Assembly: GCA_028752905.1 (NCBI GenBank)
Contig: JAQNBH010000002.1
Coordinates: 39,023,776 to 39,087,775, forward strand
Direction of reading: 5' to 3'
From: Cladorhizidae sp. MBARI D1340-BT2
Lineage: Eukaryota > Porifera > Demospongiae > Poecilosclerida > Cladorhizidae
DNA: 64,000 bases
Shown: piece by piece, positions 33,096 to 41,734 of the stretch
Position numbering within the stretch: the stretch's first letter is position 1
Layout of the letters: every line of letters begins with the position of its first letter
Notes under the pieces: model-generated
Seen by the model: the letters and a program-made list of their open reading frames with translations, nothing else
Told to the model about the DNA's origin: nothing
Database searches by the model: none
Translations under genes and position numbers: made by a program

Positions 33096-36000
33096 CTAGT
33101 ATCCTAAAATTAGCCATATTTAGATCCAATCTAAGAAATAATTTTAAACAAGCTGGTTTCAACTGATTTTGGTAAGTATGGGTGTCAAGACTTGCCAAAA
33201 AAAAGGAAGGTGGGGTAGGGGGTGGGGAAAACTTTTGGGGGGTCAAAAGGTCATCGAACGCCCCAAAATTGTAAAACATTGTATCTCGACAACTAAATAC
33301 CCAACATTTTTTATCTTGGTGTCAAAATTCTCAGAATTGTACCATGATGATGCACAAAAAATCTGGGATCCTTTAGGACCAACTCTTGAGAGATGTTTGT
33401 GGGTGTTATCTGTATTGAGAGTAGTTGTGGCTTGTGGTCAGGTTTGCTTAGAAACCTGCAGGATCTTGCACAAAACCTGCATGATCCTGCCCAGGATGCG
33501 TAACGAGAATTCTGTGAAAGTATGGGCTGGCATATTTTCACATCTCAAGCTTCTAGGGGACCTGATGGAGGAAATGATTGGTGGGAAGCGGAGTAAGAGG
33601 ACACACAAAGACCTTGGAGCTAAGCATATGGAAAACGACAGACAATGCGTCAAGTTCATTTCTGAATGGTTTTCGACCCACAACCCCTTCACAAAGGTTA
33701 GTATGTATGTGTTTCATGCACTGATAGTTGTGCAGACATCATTCTAGATTTCAATTGACATTTCAAAGTTATCACACAACGATTGCATCTATGTATGTCA
33801 TTTCAGGTACATAATCCCATGACCATTGCTTCACTGTCTAGTGGAGGGACTACCACCGACAAGTCAGCTGTCAACTGCGAAGATGCAGTGAGGATAGGGA
33901 AAGAAATGCAGAAGGATCTTGATGATGAGTCACCTGTTAAAAGCATGAAGACATCAAACAAATGCAAAAATCTGGCTGCCCTTCAGAAGAAAGTAAGAAT
34001 AGGAGACAAGAAGGTGTACATCGAAAATACCCTACTCTTTAATAGGTTGATCATCATGGCAGAGAGAGATGAAGGGATTGAAGAGATATTCCGCTTTGAA
34101 CTGACACCTGTCCCGGCGTCTCTCTTCACTATGGATCGTATGATGAGGAAACCCCCAAAGCATGAGTTTGGAAGGATGCTCAAGGAAACAACAACAAAAC
34201 TTGACTTGGACATGAACAACAAAATGCATGTTGTTGATGGAGGATGGCTACTTCATCAGGTAAAGTGGGCCAGCGGTGCAACCATCAAGACCATAGTTAC
34301 TACCTATGCCAGGTATGTTACAGCCAAATTCAAGGATTCTACTGTAGTCTTTGATGGCTATGGGGAAGAAGCATCATCGAAAGATCATGAATATATGCGG
34401 CGGATGGCTGGGAAGAAGGTTTCTCGGGACTTAAGGGTTACACCAGAATTGACTATATCATGTGACAGAGAAGTTTTCCTGGCAAATGAGAAGAACAAAG
34501 GAGCTCTAATCATGATACTGTCTACAGAGATGGCAAACCACAATATTGTTGTACGTCAAGCAAAAGATGATGGTGACACGCTCATTGTAAAGACTGCATT
34601 GGACTTGGTCACAAGTGTGAATACCCCAGTTGTCGTTGTCGCACAAGACACTGATATATTGGTTTTGCTCTGTTATCACCGGCCAAGCAACTGTTCTAAT
34701 TTGTACTTGCAATCAGATGTTGATGGTCTTTATGACATCTCTACTATAGACGTTGTTGACCAGGAAGAGTTCCTCTTCAAGTACGGCTGGTCTGGAAACG
34801 ACACTGTTTCATGCATTCATGGACATACCAAATGTGCTCTCTACAAATGCAAATTCCCTGCCAGTGTCATCACTGCATTTACAAGTATGACTTCAACTGA
34901 ATCCACTATTCGAACAGCTGGATTAAAAGCAATGCAGATCACATACGGCTGTGGGGATACTCATCTTGAAAAGGCTCGCTATCTGAAGTTCCAGAAGCAA
35001 GCATCAAAGGGTAAAATCGACCCCGATCGCTTACCTCCAACGGAAAATGCAACAGCACAGCATTCCCTTCGTGTACATCTTCAAGTTGTGGTATGGAAGC
35101 ATCTAAACACCACTGTTTTAAGCCAATTGGAAGAGGATGGGAGTTAGATAGCAATGGAAAACTCAGACCGAAGATGCTGTCCATTCCTATTGCCCCAGAC
35201 AACTTTCTGAAAGGAATTTGCTGCAACTGCAAGGAAGGGGAGAGGCAGTGCCAAACCATGAAATGCAGCTGCATGAGAGCTGGCATGTCATGTGTTTCTG
35301 CATGTGGTGTGTGCTGTGGACACTGTTCTAATGGAGCAGATGTAGAGGAACTTGGTAGCGATGAAGAGGAAAATGACTAAATATGTTATAGCTATGCTGT
35401 AATCAGTATTTCAATTATTTGTTTACTACTTGATTCTTTGCACTTGATTCTTTGATGCATTGTTTGACACCATGCAGCTTCAAAATTATATGATACATAA
35501 TAATATTATGCCATGTCAATGACACTTTTTGACCTTTGCCCTCACATTTGGAGGTCAAGGTTTGGTAACTAAGGGTCCAAAAAAATTTGGGGGGCCCTTC
35601 TTGCATAATTCTGTGCATTTTGACACCAGGATCAACCACATGACCTTGTTTTGTTACCAAGATACAAATTTAAGTGATTTAGGCCGGGGATAAATGACCT
35701 TTAACCCCAGGAAAAGTTTTCCCCACCCCCTACCCCACCTTACTTTTTTTTGGTAAATCTTGACACCCATACCTACTAAAATCAGTTGAAACCAGCTTGT
35801 TTAAAATTATTTTCTAGTTGAGATTTAAGTTAGGGATACTAACCTTAGTTTCTCAGTGGCCACTGGTCGCGATGCCACGACGATCATTGCCTCAGGAAGG
35901 CATTCCTCGTATAGTAAGCGATGGATAACGGACTTGGTTTCCTCTTGGGGATGGAACTCGTCTAATCCATCAAGTATAAAACACACACCCTTGCCTTTAG

Positions 36001-37450
36001 ATTGCGTAATGTCTGTGACCACCTTCTCACATTCTCCTCTGTCCTGGTAGAGAAGGCCGAGAAGATCCGACAAATTTTCAGTGGTTCTATTAGCTAGGTG
36101 TCGGAGAGGAACATGAAAGGTCAGTTTTGCACCCTTTAGCACGTCCCCACTTGTGGCCCAATCCCGGGTGACCTTGTGCACCAAAGTTGTCTTGCCACTT
36201 CCCGGCCGACCCTCGACCAGCACTAGTGCCCCACTCTCATACTCTCCAAACACGGCCTCAAAGTCAATCTTTTCCTTGGTCTCTAAAACATCGTCGATGT
36301 CTCCACGAACAGAGCATGTGTAAACATCGGTAACCTCGGTGCTCTTGGTGATGAGAGCGAGATCAATAAAGGTGTTAGTCACCCTCGGAGGCCAAGAGTC
36401 TCGGGGGACTTCTCTAGTCTTGGAGTAGAGCTTGAGAAGATGTTCCTTCTCTGGAAGAAAGTTTACCGTCAAGTGAACTGATGGACTAATGACTTCCTCA
36501 CTGCCTCTAGTGATGTGGCAGGTGTACTTGCCTTGAGCTCCTTGCCAGGCTGGCCTGATAGCAAGGATGGGGGTGTGTGCACCTGAGTAAGCCAGGCCAT
36601 CAGTTAAGGGCTGGCCCTCCTTCACCCACAGGTAGGACACTCCCTCATTGTCACTAACTTGCACCTCTAAGAGTGCAGACTTGCCATCAGCTACTTCAGT
36701 GTCGCTAGACAGGTAGGCTACCCTCAGGGGGGACTCTGACCTGGGGGGCTTTAGCACCGGTGTTGTCTGGGATGGCCTCAGACACTCTCTGAATCTCATC
36801 TCTAAGGTCTGTGCGGCACCACCTCTCCCCACTAGCTTGCTGGCCAGTGCAAGCTGGAGGCTCTTCAGAGTGTTCTGGTTGCGCAAGATCCACTCACGGA
36901 GAATGCTGGTCATGCTTTGTCGATTAGTGCTGCGCCTGCAGTCGTCTATGACATGTTGAGGCAGCTGCAAGGCTGTGCCCAAGAGCTCCCACTTATCACT
37001 CACTTGAACAACAACTTCCATCAATTCAGGAAGATCGGCTTCTACAAGACAGAGGTCACCTCCCACCTCCCGGCCACTGCCTGCCCCATCAGCTAGAGCC
37101 CGCCCCTCTAATGACTCCTCCCTCAGGCAGCTAGCCAGCTGTTTGGCAGGCCCTCCATACCTAGCGAGGACTCTGAGGAACCTGTGGAACACTGAGACAT
37201 CGTGTTTCACTCCCTCACACACACCCTGCAGTAAGTACCTTAGTGTGAGCTTGGGCTCCAGGGCGTCGTCCAGGGAGGCAAAGACATCATGCACTTGCCG
37301 GGAGATGACCTGTGACCTGTACAACTCCACTGAGAAATGCACGAGTTTGGTAGTTGCCACTTGAGCCAGCAAGTCATCACGGTGCTCCTGCAGGACCTGG
37401 TGCTCCTTGTTGGCAGGCAGCTGAGGGGCGTGTGCAGCTGAAGCAGACAT
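31946..37450 (-). CDS. NLR-like receptor: death-fold, death, Ig-like, NACHT, LRR
   Basis: Two exons (37450-35844 and 33095-31946) join through a split Arg codon to a 918-residue protein. Domain order by residue: a helical death-fold resembling CARD (about 20-110); a death domain (about 135-210, with VSDKWELLGTALQLP); an Ig-like domain (about 240-330, YLWVKEGQPL and GKYTCHI, lacking the usual first Cys); NACHT (about 385-560) with Walker A EGRPGSGKTTL, Walker B CFILDGLDEF and VVASRP; an NLR helical region with TFLHLTFQEYLAARHL; and two short LRRs at the C-terminus (LSFSYNNIGDDGAVALAGAL). It is likely a cytosolic sensor that oligomerises through NACHT and signals through death folds. The ligand is unknown. 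No stop or frameshift interrupts it. Confidence 0.85.
33134..33254. repeat. Left terminal inverted repeat of nuclease element
   Basis: Pairs with 35690-35814 in reverse complement. It includes ggtggggtagggggtgggga and a run of eight A, and ends around gtcaaaaggtcat. Confidence 0.88.
33494..33696 (+). CDS. Element gene, upstream exon (N-terminal part)
   Basis: Open segment including NENSVKVWAGIFSHLKLLGD and a basic linker, ending WFSTHNPFTK at donor gttagt. It resembles the N-terminal helical region of a family of uncharacterised, highly multiplied invertebrate proteins. The start codon is uncertain because the frame is open into the terminal repeat (33169). Confidence 0.6.
33807..35380 (+). 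pseudogene. FEN1/XPG-like (PIN-fold) nuclease with CXC-like tail, one frameshift
   Basis: The main exon follows acceptor gtcatttcag. Conserved acidic motifs occur in FEN1/XPG order: VVDGGWLL (about 34233-34257), TVVFDGYGEEASSKDHE (about 34341), RQAKDDGDTLIV (about 34557), VVVVAQDTDILVLL (about 34630-34672) and GWSGNDTVSCIHGHTK (about 34785-34832), the last corresponding to G-x-D-Y-x-x-x-I-x-G-x-G of FEN1. The frame ends at 35147, but the continuation GWELDSNGKLRPKML and a Cys-rich CXC-like tail (KCSCMRAGMSCVSACGVCCG) lie in the next frame, ending at 35380. One frameshift near 35105-35130 (or an unseen mini-intron) separates them. Function inferred: structure-specific nuclease of a mobile element. 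Confidence 0.7.
35690..35814. repeat. Right terminal inverted repeat of nuclease element
   Basis: Reverse complement of 33134-33254 with a few mismatches. The outer end is ...aattattttc followed by the flanking ta. Confidence 0.88.
35844..37450 (-). CDS. NLR-like gene exon 1 (residues 1-536)
   Basis: Begins at the ATG giving MSASAAHAPQLPANKEHQVL. It carries both death-fold domains, the Ig-like domain and most of NACHT, and ends inside VATEKL plus a split Arg codon at donor gttagt. I chose this ATG because upstream sequence on the minus strand is a tandem repeat. Confidence 0.85.
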
Positions 37451-37464
37451 CTCAGAGACAGCGA

Positions 37465-37795
37465 TGGGAAGTTTGCCACAAAATTCGAGAGCGGCTGATC
37501 ACAAAATTCGAGAGGTACCGACCACAAAATTCGAGAGGTGCCGACCACAAAGTTCGAGAGGTACTGACCACAAAATTAAAATCCAAGAGGTGCTGGCTGA
37601 CCACAAAGTTCAAGATGTGCTAACCACAAATTTCGAGGGTGCTCACCACAAAGTTCGAGAGATGCTGACCACAAATTTCGAGAGGTGCTGGTGATGACCA
37701 CAAAAAGCAAGAGGTGCTGGTGATGACCACATAATTCGAGAGGTGCTGACCACAAAGTTTGAGAGGTGCTAACCACAAAGGTTGAGAGATACAAG
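37465..37795. repeat. About 21-25-bp degenerate repeat in NLR 5' UTR
   Basis: About 13 imperfect copies of gaccacaaaattcgagaggt gct. It lies between the start codon and a TATA-like box, so it probably forms most of the transcribed leader. Confidence 0.88.
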
Positions 37796-37830
37796 TCCAG
37801 CAAGTTTGATCTCAAGGCTACGGGCGTGTC

Positions 37831-37838
37831 CCTTTATA
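37831..37838 (-). promoter_or_regulatory. TATA-like box of the NLR-like gene
   Basis: On the minus strand the sequence reads ggagtataaagggacacgcc. tataaagg fits a TATA box, placing a transcription start near 37805, about 350 bp before the ATG. Inference from sequence and position only. Confidence 0.45.
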
Positions 37839-38103
37839 CTCCAGCTCACTTCCTGCCTGGCACTAATTAAGTTGGCGCTTGAGGGCTGCTCCTCCCACAC
37901 ATGGCAGGCATGCAGGAAGCCACAAAACCACTAGTGCTGTGTGCAGATCTGGTGACCCACCAAACATGTGTATGTGTGTGTGTGTGCGTGTGGCAGTGCT
38001 GGAGGGGGCGGGCAATGTTTGGTGCATGTATAGTAATCATTATAATAGCTCTACCCTTTGATAAGGGCAGTAGGTGTAAATAGGGTAGAAGGACTGTGGT
38101 GGT
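37839..38103. other. Upstream region of NLR gene
   Basis: Single-copy sequence with a (GT)n tract at about 37968-37985. It ends at the left LTR of the Ty3/gypsy relic. No gene was recognised. Confidence 0.5.
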
Positions 38104-38254
38104 TGATGTTTCATTTTTCCCCCGCCTTTATTTTGGGTGTGTCAAAACCAGACTTGATCCGGTGTGATTAAGATTATTGAAAAATGTCTACTTTTGTCTC
38201 TTGTGAAATACTACGTTAAGACAAACGATTTTCTTCATTTACCAACTGCTAAAG
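38104..38254 (+). repeat. 5' LTR
   Basis: Matches 41382-41526 except for a 6-bp indel in the region tacgttaagacaaacgatt and a few substitutions. It contains ctttattttgggtgtgtcaa and ends accaactgctaaag. Confidence 0.88.
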
Positions 38255-38290
38255 TGGTGACCCCGACTAGTCGCATCGTTTCTTGTGATT

Positions 38291-39020
38291 ATGGACCCTC
38301 CAGCAACTGCCGTATCCGTTGCTGCGGTAGCAGTCAAGCTTCCAGCATTTGAACCCATCGACCCTGAATTGTGTACATCCAGTGCGAGGCTCAGTTTGGG
38401 ATTAAGAATGTTACAGTAGATCAAACGAAGTACTACTATGTGGTGGCAGCTTTGGATGCAGTCGTCCAGCGACGCATTAAGTAGACACTTATGGCCCTCC
38501 CGTGGCTGACAAATTCGAAAACTTGAAGCAAGTCCTTTTAGCCACCTATGGGCTTTCAGATGAACAGAAAGTGGACACAATTTTGGACGCTGGTTCTCTG
38601 GGTGACATGAAACCTTCCGACATGTTGGCTTTCATGCGTGGTCTGGAAGGAACGGCCCTTTTTAAGCAGGTGTGGTTTCGTACATTCCCCATTGAGCTAC
38701 GGAAACAAGTGGCAAGTACAGGTCTAACTGCCCTTGATGATATTGCGAAGAGAGCAGACCACATTCAGGAGTGTCTCAAGCTTGAGCAACTAGCTGCTGT
38801 AGTTACGTCCCTGAAAAGTTCAGCTACTTCTCATAGTCATCAACAGGGAACCCAACCTCGAGTGCATGGAGCCAACAGAGGAAAGCGACAAGTGGTTTTC
38901 GCGAAGTTGTGTGCTTACCATGCAAAATTTGGAGCTAAAGCACACAAGTGTGTACCACCCTCAGGCCTGCTCCTGGAACGATTCCGTTGCAGCCATCAAT
39001 GTTGATGTATCGGGAGACGA
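38291..39020 (+). pseudogene. Gag-like pseudogene
   Basis: From the ATG at 38291 the frame reads AAVAVKLPAFEPIDPEL, breaks by frameshift near 38370, and resumes with DKFENLKQVLLATYGLSDEQ through DIAKRADHIQECLKL to LCAYHAKFGAKAHKC. This is the Gag layout of metazoan Ty3/gypsy elements, without a complete zinc knuckle. Confidence 0.75.
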
Positions 39021-39310
39021 GGAGGAGAATGAAGTAGTAAGTCCTTCTAGAAACTATGTACTACATGTTTGGGACTGTGCTTCGGGTTATAAATTTTTGG
39101 TAGACTCAGGGGCACAAGTCAGTGTTATCCCAGCTTCTGGCAATGATAAACATACTCCCCCTAAGGGTCCTGCCCTTCAGGCTGTGAATGGATCATCCAT
39201 TCATACTTTTGGAATGCGTACTGTAACCATTTTAAGCACTTCACTTGGAATTTTGTCGTTGCAGAGGTTAGCTAACCATTACTTGGAGCTGATTTCACGG
39301 TTTGGTCATT
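39020..39310 (+). pseudogene. Aspartic protease segment
   Basis: KFLVDSGAQVSVIPA (active-site DSG at about 39103-39111) marks a retroviral-type aspartic protease; the frame continues through PKGPALQAVNGSSIHTFG. It then runs into what was the start of RT (GADF-like) and breaks. Confidence 0.78.
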
Positions 39311-40030
39311 AATCGTTTCAAATGCATTTTTGGAGTAACTGCAATTAAAATTTCTGGGCCACCATGTCGACTTATATGGGGCATCCCCATTGCCAGAAAA
39401 GGTGAAGGCCATTTTGGATTTCCCACAACCCAAGACAGTTAATGGCATGCAGGAGTTTTTGGGAATGATAAATTTTTATCACCGTTTTGTTCCCAAGGCA
39501 GCACCATCATGCAACCTCTTTTTGCCTGTACAAAAGGAAAGGCAAAGATGATGGAATGGTCCAAGGACATGGTGGCTGCTTTTTCAGGGGCTTTGGCAGC
39601 TGCCACACTGCTAGTCCATCCTCGTACGACAGCTCCAACTTCCATCACCGTGGATGCCTCAAACATAGCAGTGGGGGGAGTTTTGGAACAGCTATAAGAT
39701 GAGTGGAGAGCAATAGCCTTTTTCAGTCGGCAACTACGCCCTCCAGAAACTAGGTACAGTGCCTTTGCGGGAACTGCTGGCTCTATACCTCACCATTCGC
39801 CATTTCCGACTTTTTGAAAGGCCGTGATTTTGTAGCATATTCAGACTACAAACCCCTTACATTTGCTTTTGCTAAGGTATCAGACCCATGGTCGCCACGC
39901 CAACAACTTCACTTAGCCTACATTTCTGAGTTCACAACCAATGTGCGGCACATTGCTGGCAAAGATAATAATCATGTGGCAGATGCTCTTTCTCGTGCAA
40001 TCGTCAATGCACTGAGCTTGGGATTGCTTT
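39311..40030 (+). pseudogene. Reverse transcriptase thumb and RNase H remnants
   Basis: Starts directly at the RT thumb (KCIFGVTAI, PLPEKVKAILDFPQPKTV, FLGMINFYHRFVPKAA), continues with TVDASNIAVGGVLEQL and stops; then FVAYSDYKPLTFAFAKVSD and HIAGKDNNHVADALSRA (RNase H). The palm with its Y-x-D-D catalytic motif is absent: roughly the first two thirds of RT have been deleted. Confidence 0.82.
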
Positions 40031-40179
40031 CTCAGAGTTAGCAGCTGCACAACGAGTGGGTAGTGAAATGAATGCCTAACGAACAGCTATCACCGGACTC
40101 CAGTTGGAAGATGTGTATTATGGACCCACCCAGGATTTCATGCTGTGTGACACATCTTCGGGTCAACCCCGTCCAATGG

Positions 40180-41279
40180 TACTGGAGACGTAAAGTTTTT
40201 GAAGCCATACATGATCTCCACCCTTCCATACGTGCAACTCGCAAGCTTTTGGCAGCCAGATTTGTTTGGCATGGGATGTCTAAGCAAGTTGGGGAATGGG
40301 CCAAGGCTTGTGTTGCCTGCCAACTTTCCAAGGTCCAAAGACATGTGAACCTTTAAGGTCCCTCACAGACGGTTTGATCACATTCACGTTGACTTAGTTC
40401 ACCATTGTGGATCGTTTTACTCGGTGGCCCAAAGCAATTCCTCTTGCTGACATGACAGCTCTTTCCTGTGCTTGTGCTCTTATTTCTCAGTGTATTGCAA
40501 GGTTCGGTGTGCCTGCACATATCTCCTCAGATCGAGGGGCACAATTCACCTCTGAGTTATGGGCAGCTGTCGGTAAACTTCTTGGGACTCAACATCATCG
40601 CACTACTGCATACCACCCTCAAGCCAACGGATTGGTGGAACGTTTTCATCGCCATCTGAAATCAGCTTTGCGTGCAAGGCTGCAAGGCCCTAACTGGTTA
40701 GATGCGTTACCGTGGGTTTTGTTAGGCATACGCACTGCTCCCAAGGAAGATTTGGACTCATCCTCAGCAGAACTCGTTCATGGTTCTCCTCTCACAGTAC
40801 CTCTCACCATCTGCAGCACCAAGTACACACACCATTCCTTCCAGCACTTCGGGAGAAGGTCCAGGGTTTAGCACCAGTCCCTACTTCTCGACACGTTTTT
40901 CACTCGTTTTCCATTCCCCCAGATCTTATCACAAGTGCTTTTGTTTTTGTGCGTCAAGATACACATCGTACACCACTGCAAAAACCATAATTATGTTGGA
41001 CCTTTCAAGGTTTTGGAGACTGGGAATAAAACCTTCAAGTTGGACATGGGTGGAAAGCAAGAAATAATCTCCATTGATCGGCTGAAACCAGCACATCTGG
41101 ACATCGACTGCCCAGTGCAAGTGGCAGTCCCTCTTCGACGTGGTCGCCCACCTACCCGCCATCAACCTGATAAAGCCTCGACCTACCATACTACACCAAC
41201 TCCAGTTCAACCAATTGCACCGACAGTTGCCGCCCCAACAGTGTGTACTCGGCTTGGCCGCGAAGTTGTGCGACCATAA
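40180..41279 (+). pseudogene. Integrase pseudogene with C-terminal domain
   Basis: Zinc-binding HHCC segment (HDLHPSIRATRKLLAARFVW, ACVACQLSK), a damaged junction near 40355-40400, then the DDE core: TIVDRFTRWPKAIP, HISSDRGAQFTSELW and ANGLVERFHRHLKSALRARL. After frameshifts near 40850-40990 the C-terminal domain continues (VGPFKVLETGNKTFKLDMGG, SIDRLKPAHLD, RRGRPP) to 41279. Confidence 0.85.
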
Positions 41280-41361
41280 TGTTACTCCTAATGAACGAAC
41301 AGTCTCTTCCCACATGAACTTTTGTGTGTATTTTATTATTTTTGTTCAAGTCAGAGTTTCT

Positions 41362-41526
41362 GTGGGGGGGGGGGGGGGGAATGATGTTTCATTTCCCCCC
41401 CGCCTTTATTTTGGGTGTGTCAAAACCAGACTTGATCCGGTGTGATTAAGATTATTGAAAAATGTCTACTTTTGTCTCTTGTGAAATACTACGCTAAAGA
41501 TTTTCTTCATTTACCAACTGCTAAAG
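41362..41526 (+). repeat. Polypurine tract and 3' LTR
   Basis: About 18 consecutive G then aa immediately precede tgatgtttcatttccccccc, the start of the 3' LTR (41382-41526). Confidence 0.85.
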
Positions 41527-41734
41527 GACTACAAAAAAGTTACTTTCTTCTCAAGATAACATCTTGTGTGCATCAAGGGTGTGGTCTTGGGGGCTAGAGG
41601 TGTCTTGATCCGCTGAGCCGGTGATGGTCTAGGACTTGCTTTAAGGACAGCTATAAGCCATCATCACAGAAGCAGCTCTTGGCATTGGCAACCATTTTGT
41701 TGGGAGATGTCTGTGCACGCACTTTCCTAGCTGT
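41527..41734. other. Single-copy spacer
   Basis: About 200 bp with no recognised gene between the LTR and the 48-bp array. Confidence 0.5.

Larger units (their letters stand above)
33134..35814 (+). mobile_element. TIR-flanked element encoding a FEN/PIN-like nuclease
   Basis: 2681 bp bounded by inverted repeats of about 120 bp. The left end reads agaaataattttaaacaagc and the right end, reverse-complemented, gaaaataattttaaacaagc. Both continue alike through tgggtgtcaaga, a run of A, ggtggggtagggggtgggga and aaactttt, with scattered mismatches. A TA dinucleotide is present at both outer edges and could be the target duplication. The cargo is one intron-containing gene on +. This is DNA-transposon geometry, but the protein shows nuclease motifs and no DDE transposase that I can see. 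The Academ superfamily has, from memory, been linked with an XPG-like nuclease and is the closest comparison I can offer. Confidence 0.75.
33096..35843 (-). other. NLR-like gene intron, filled by a transposable element
   Basis: Donor gttagtatcc at 35843 and acceptor gatactag ending at 33096. Removing the element (33134-35814) and one copy of the flanking TA leaves a native intron of about 65 bp. The element is inserted antisense to the gene. Confidence 0.85.
38104..41526 (+). mobile_element. Degenerate Ty3/gypsy LTR retrotransposon
   Basis: Direct repeats of about 150 bp (38104-38254 and 41382-41526) begin tgatgtttcatt. The left one is followed at once by a primer-binding-like tggtgaccccgac, and the right one is preceded by a polypurine tract of about 18 G plus aa. 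Between them gag, protease, RT thumb, RNase H and integrase remains lie in Ty3/gypsy order. The LTRs differ by small indels and substitutions. I see no clear target duplication. The element is inactive. Confidence 0.9.

Noticed and set aside
38502..40871. Functional gag-pol gene
   Set aside because: Multiple frameshifts and stops and a missing RT palm show it is a relic.
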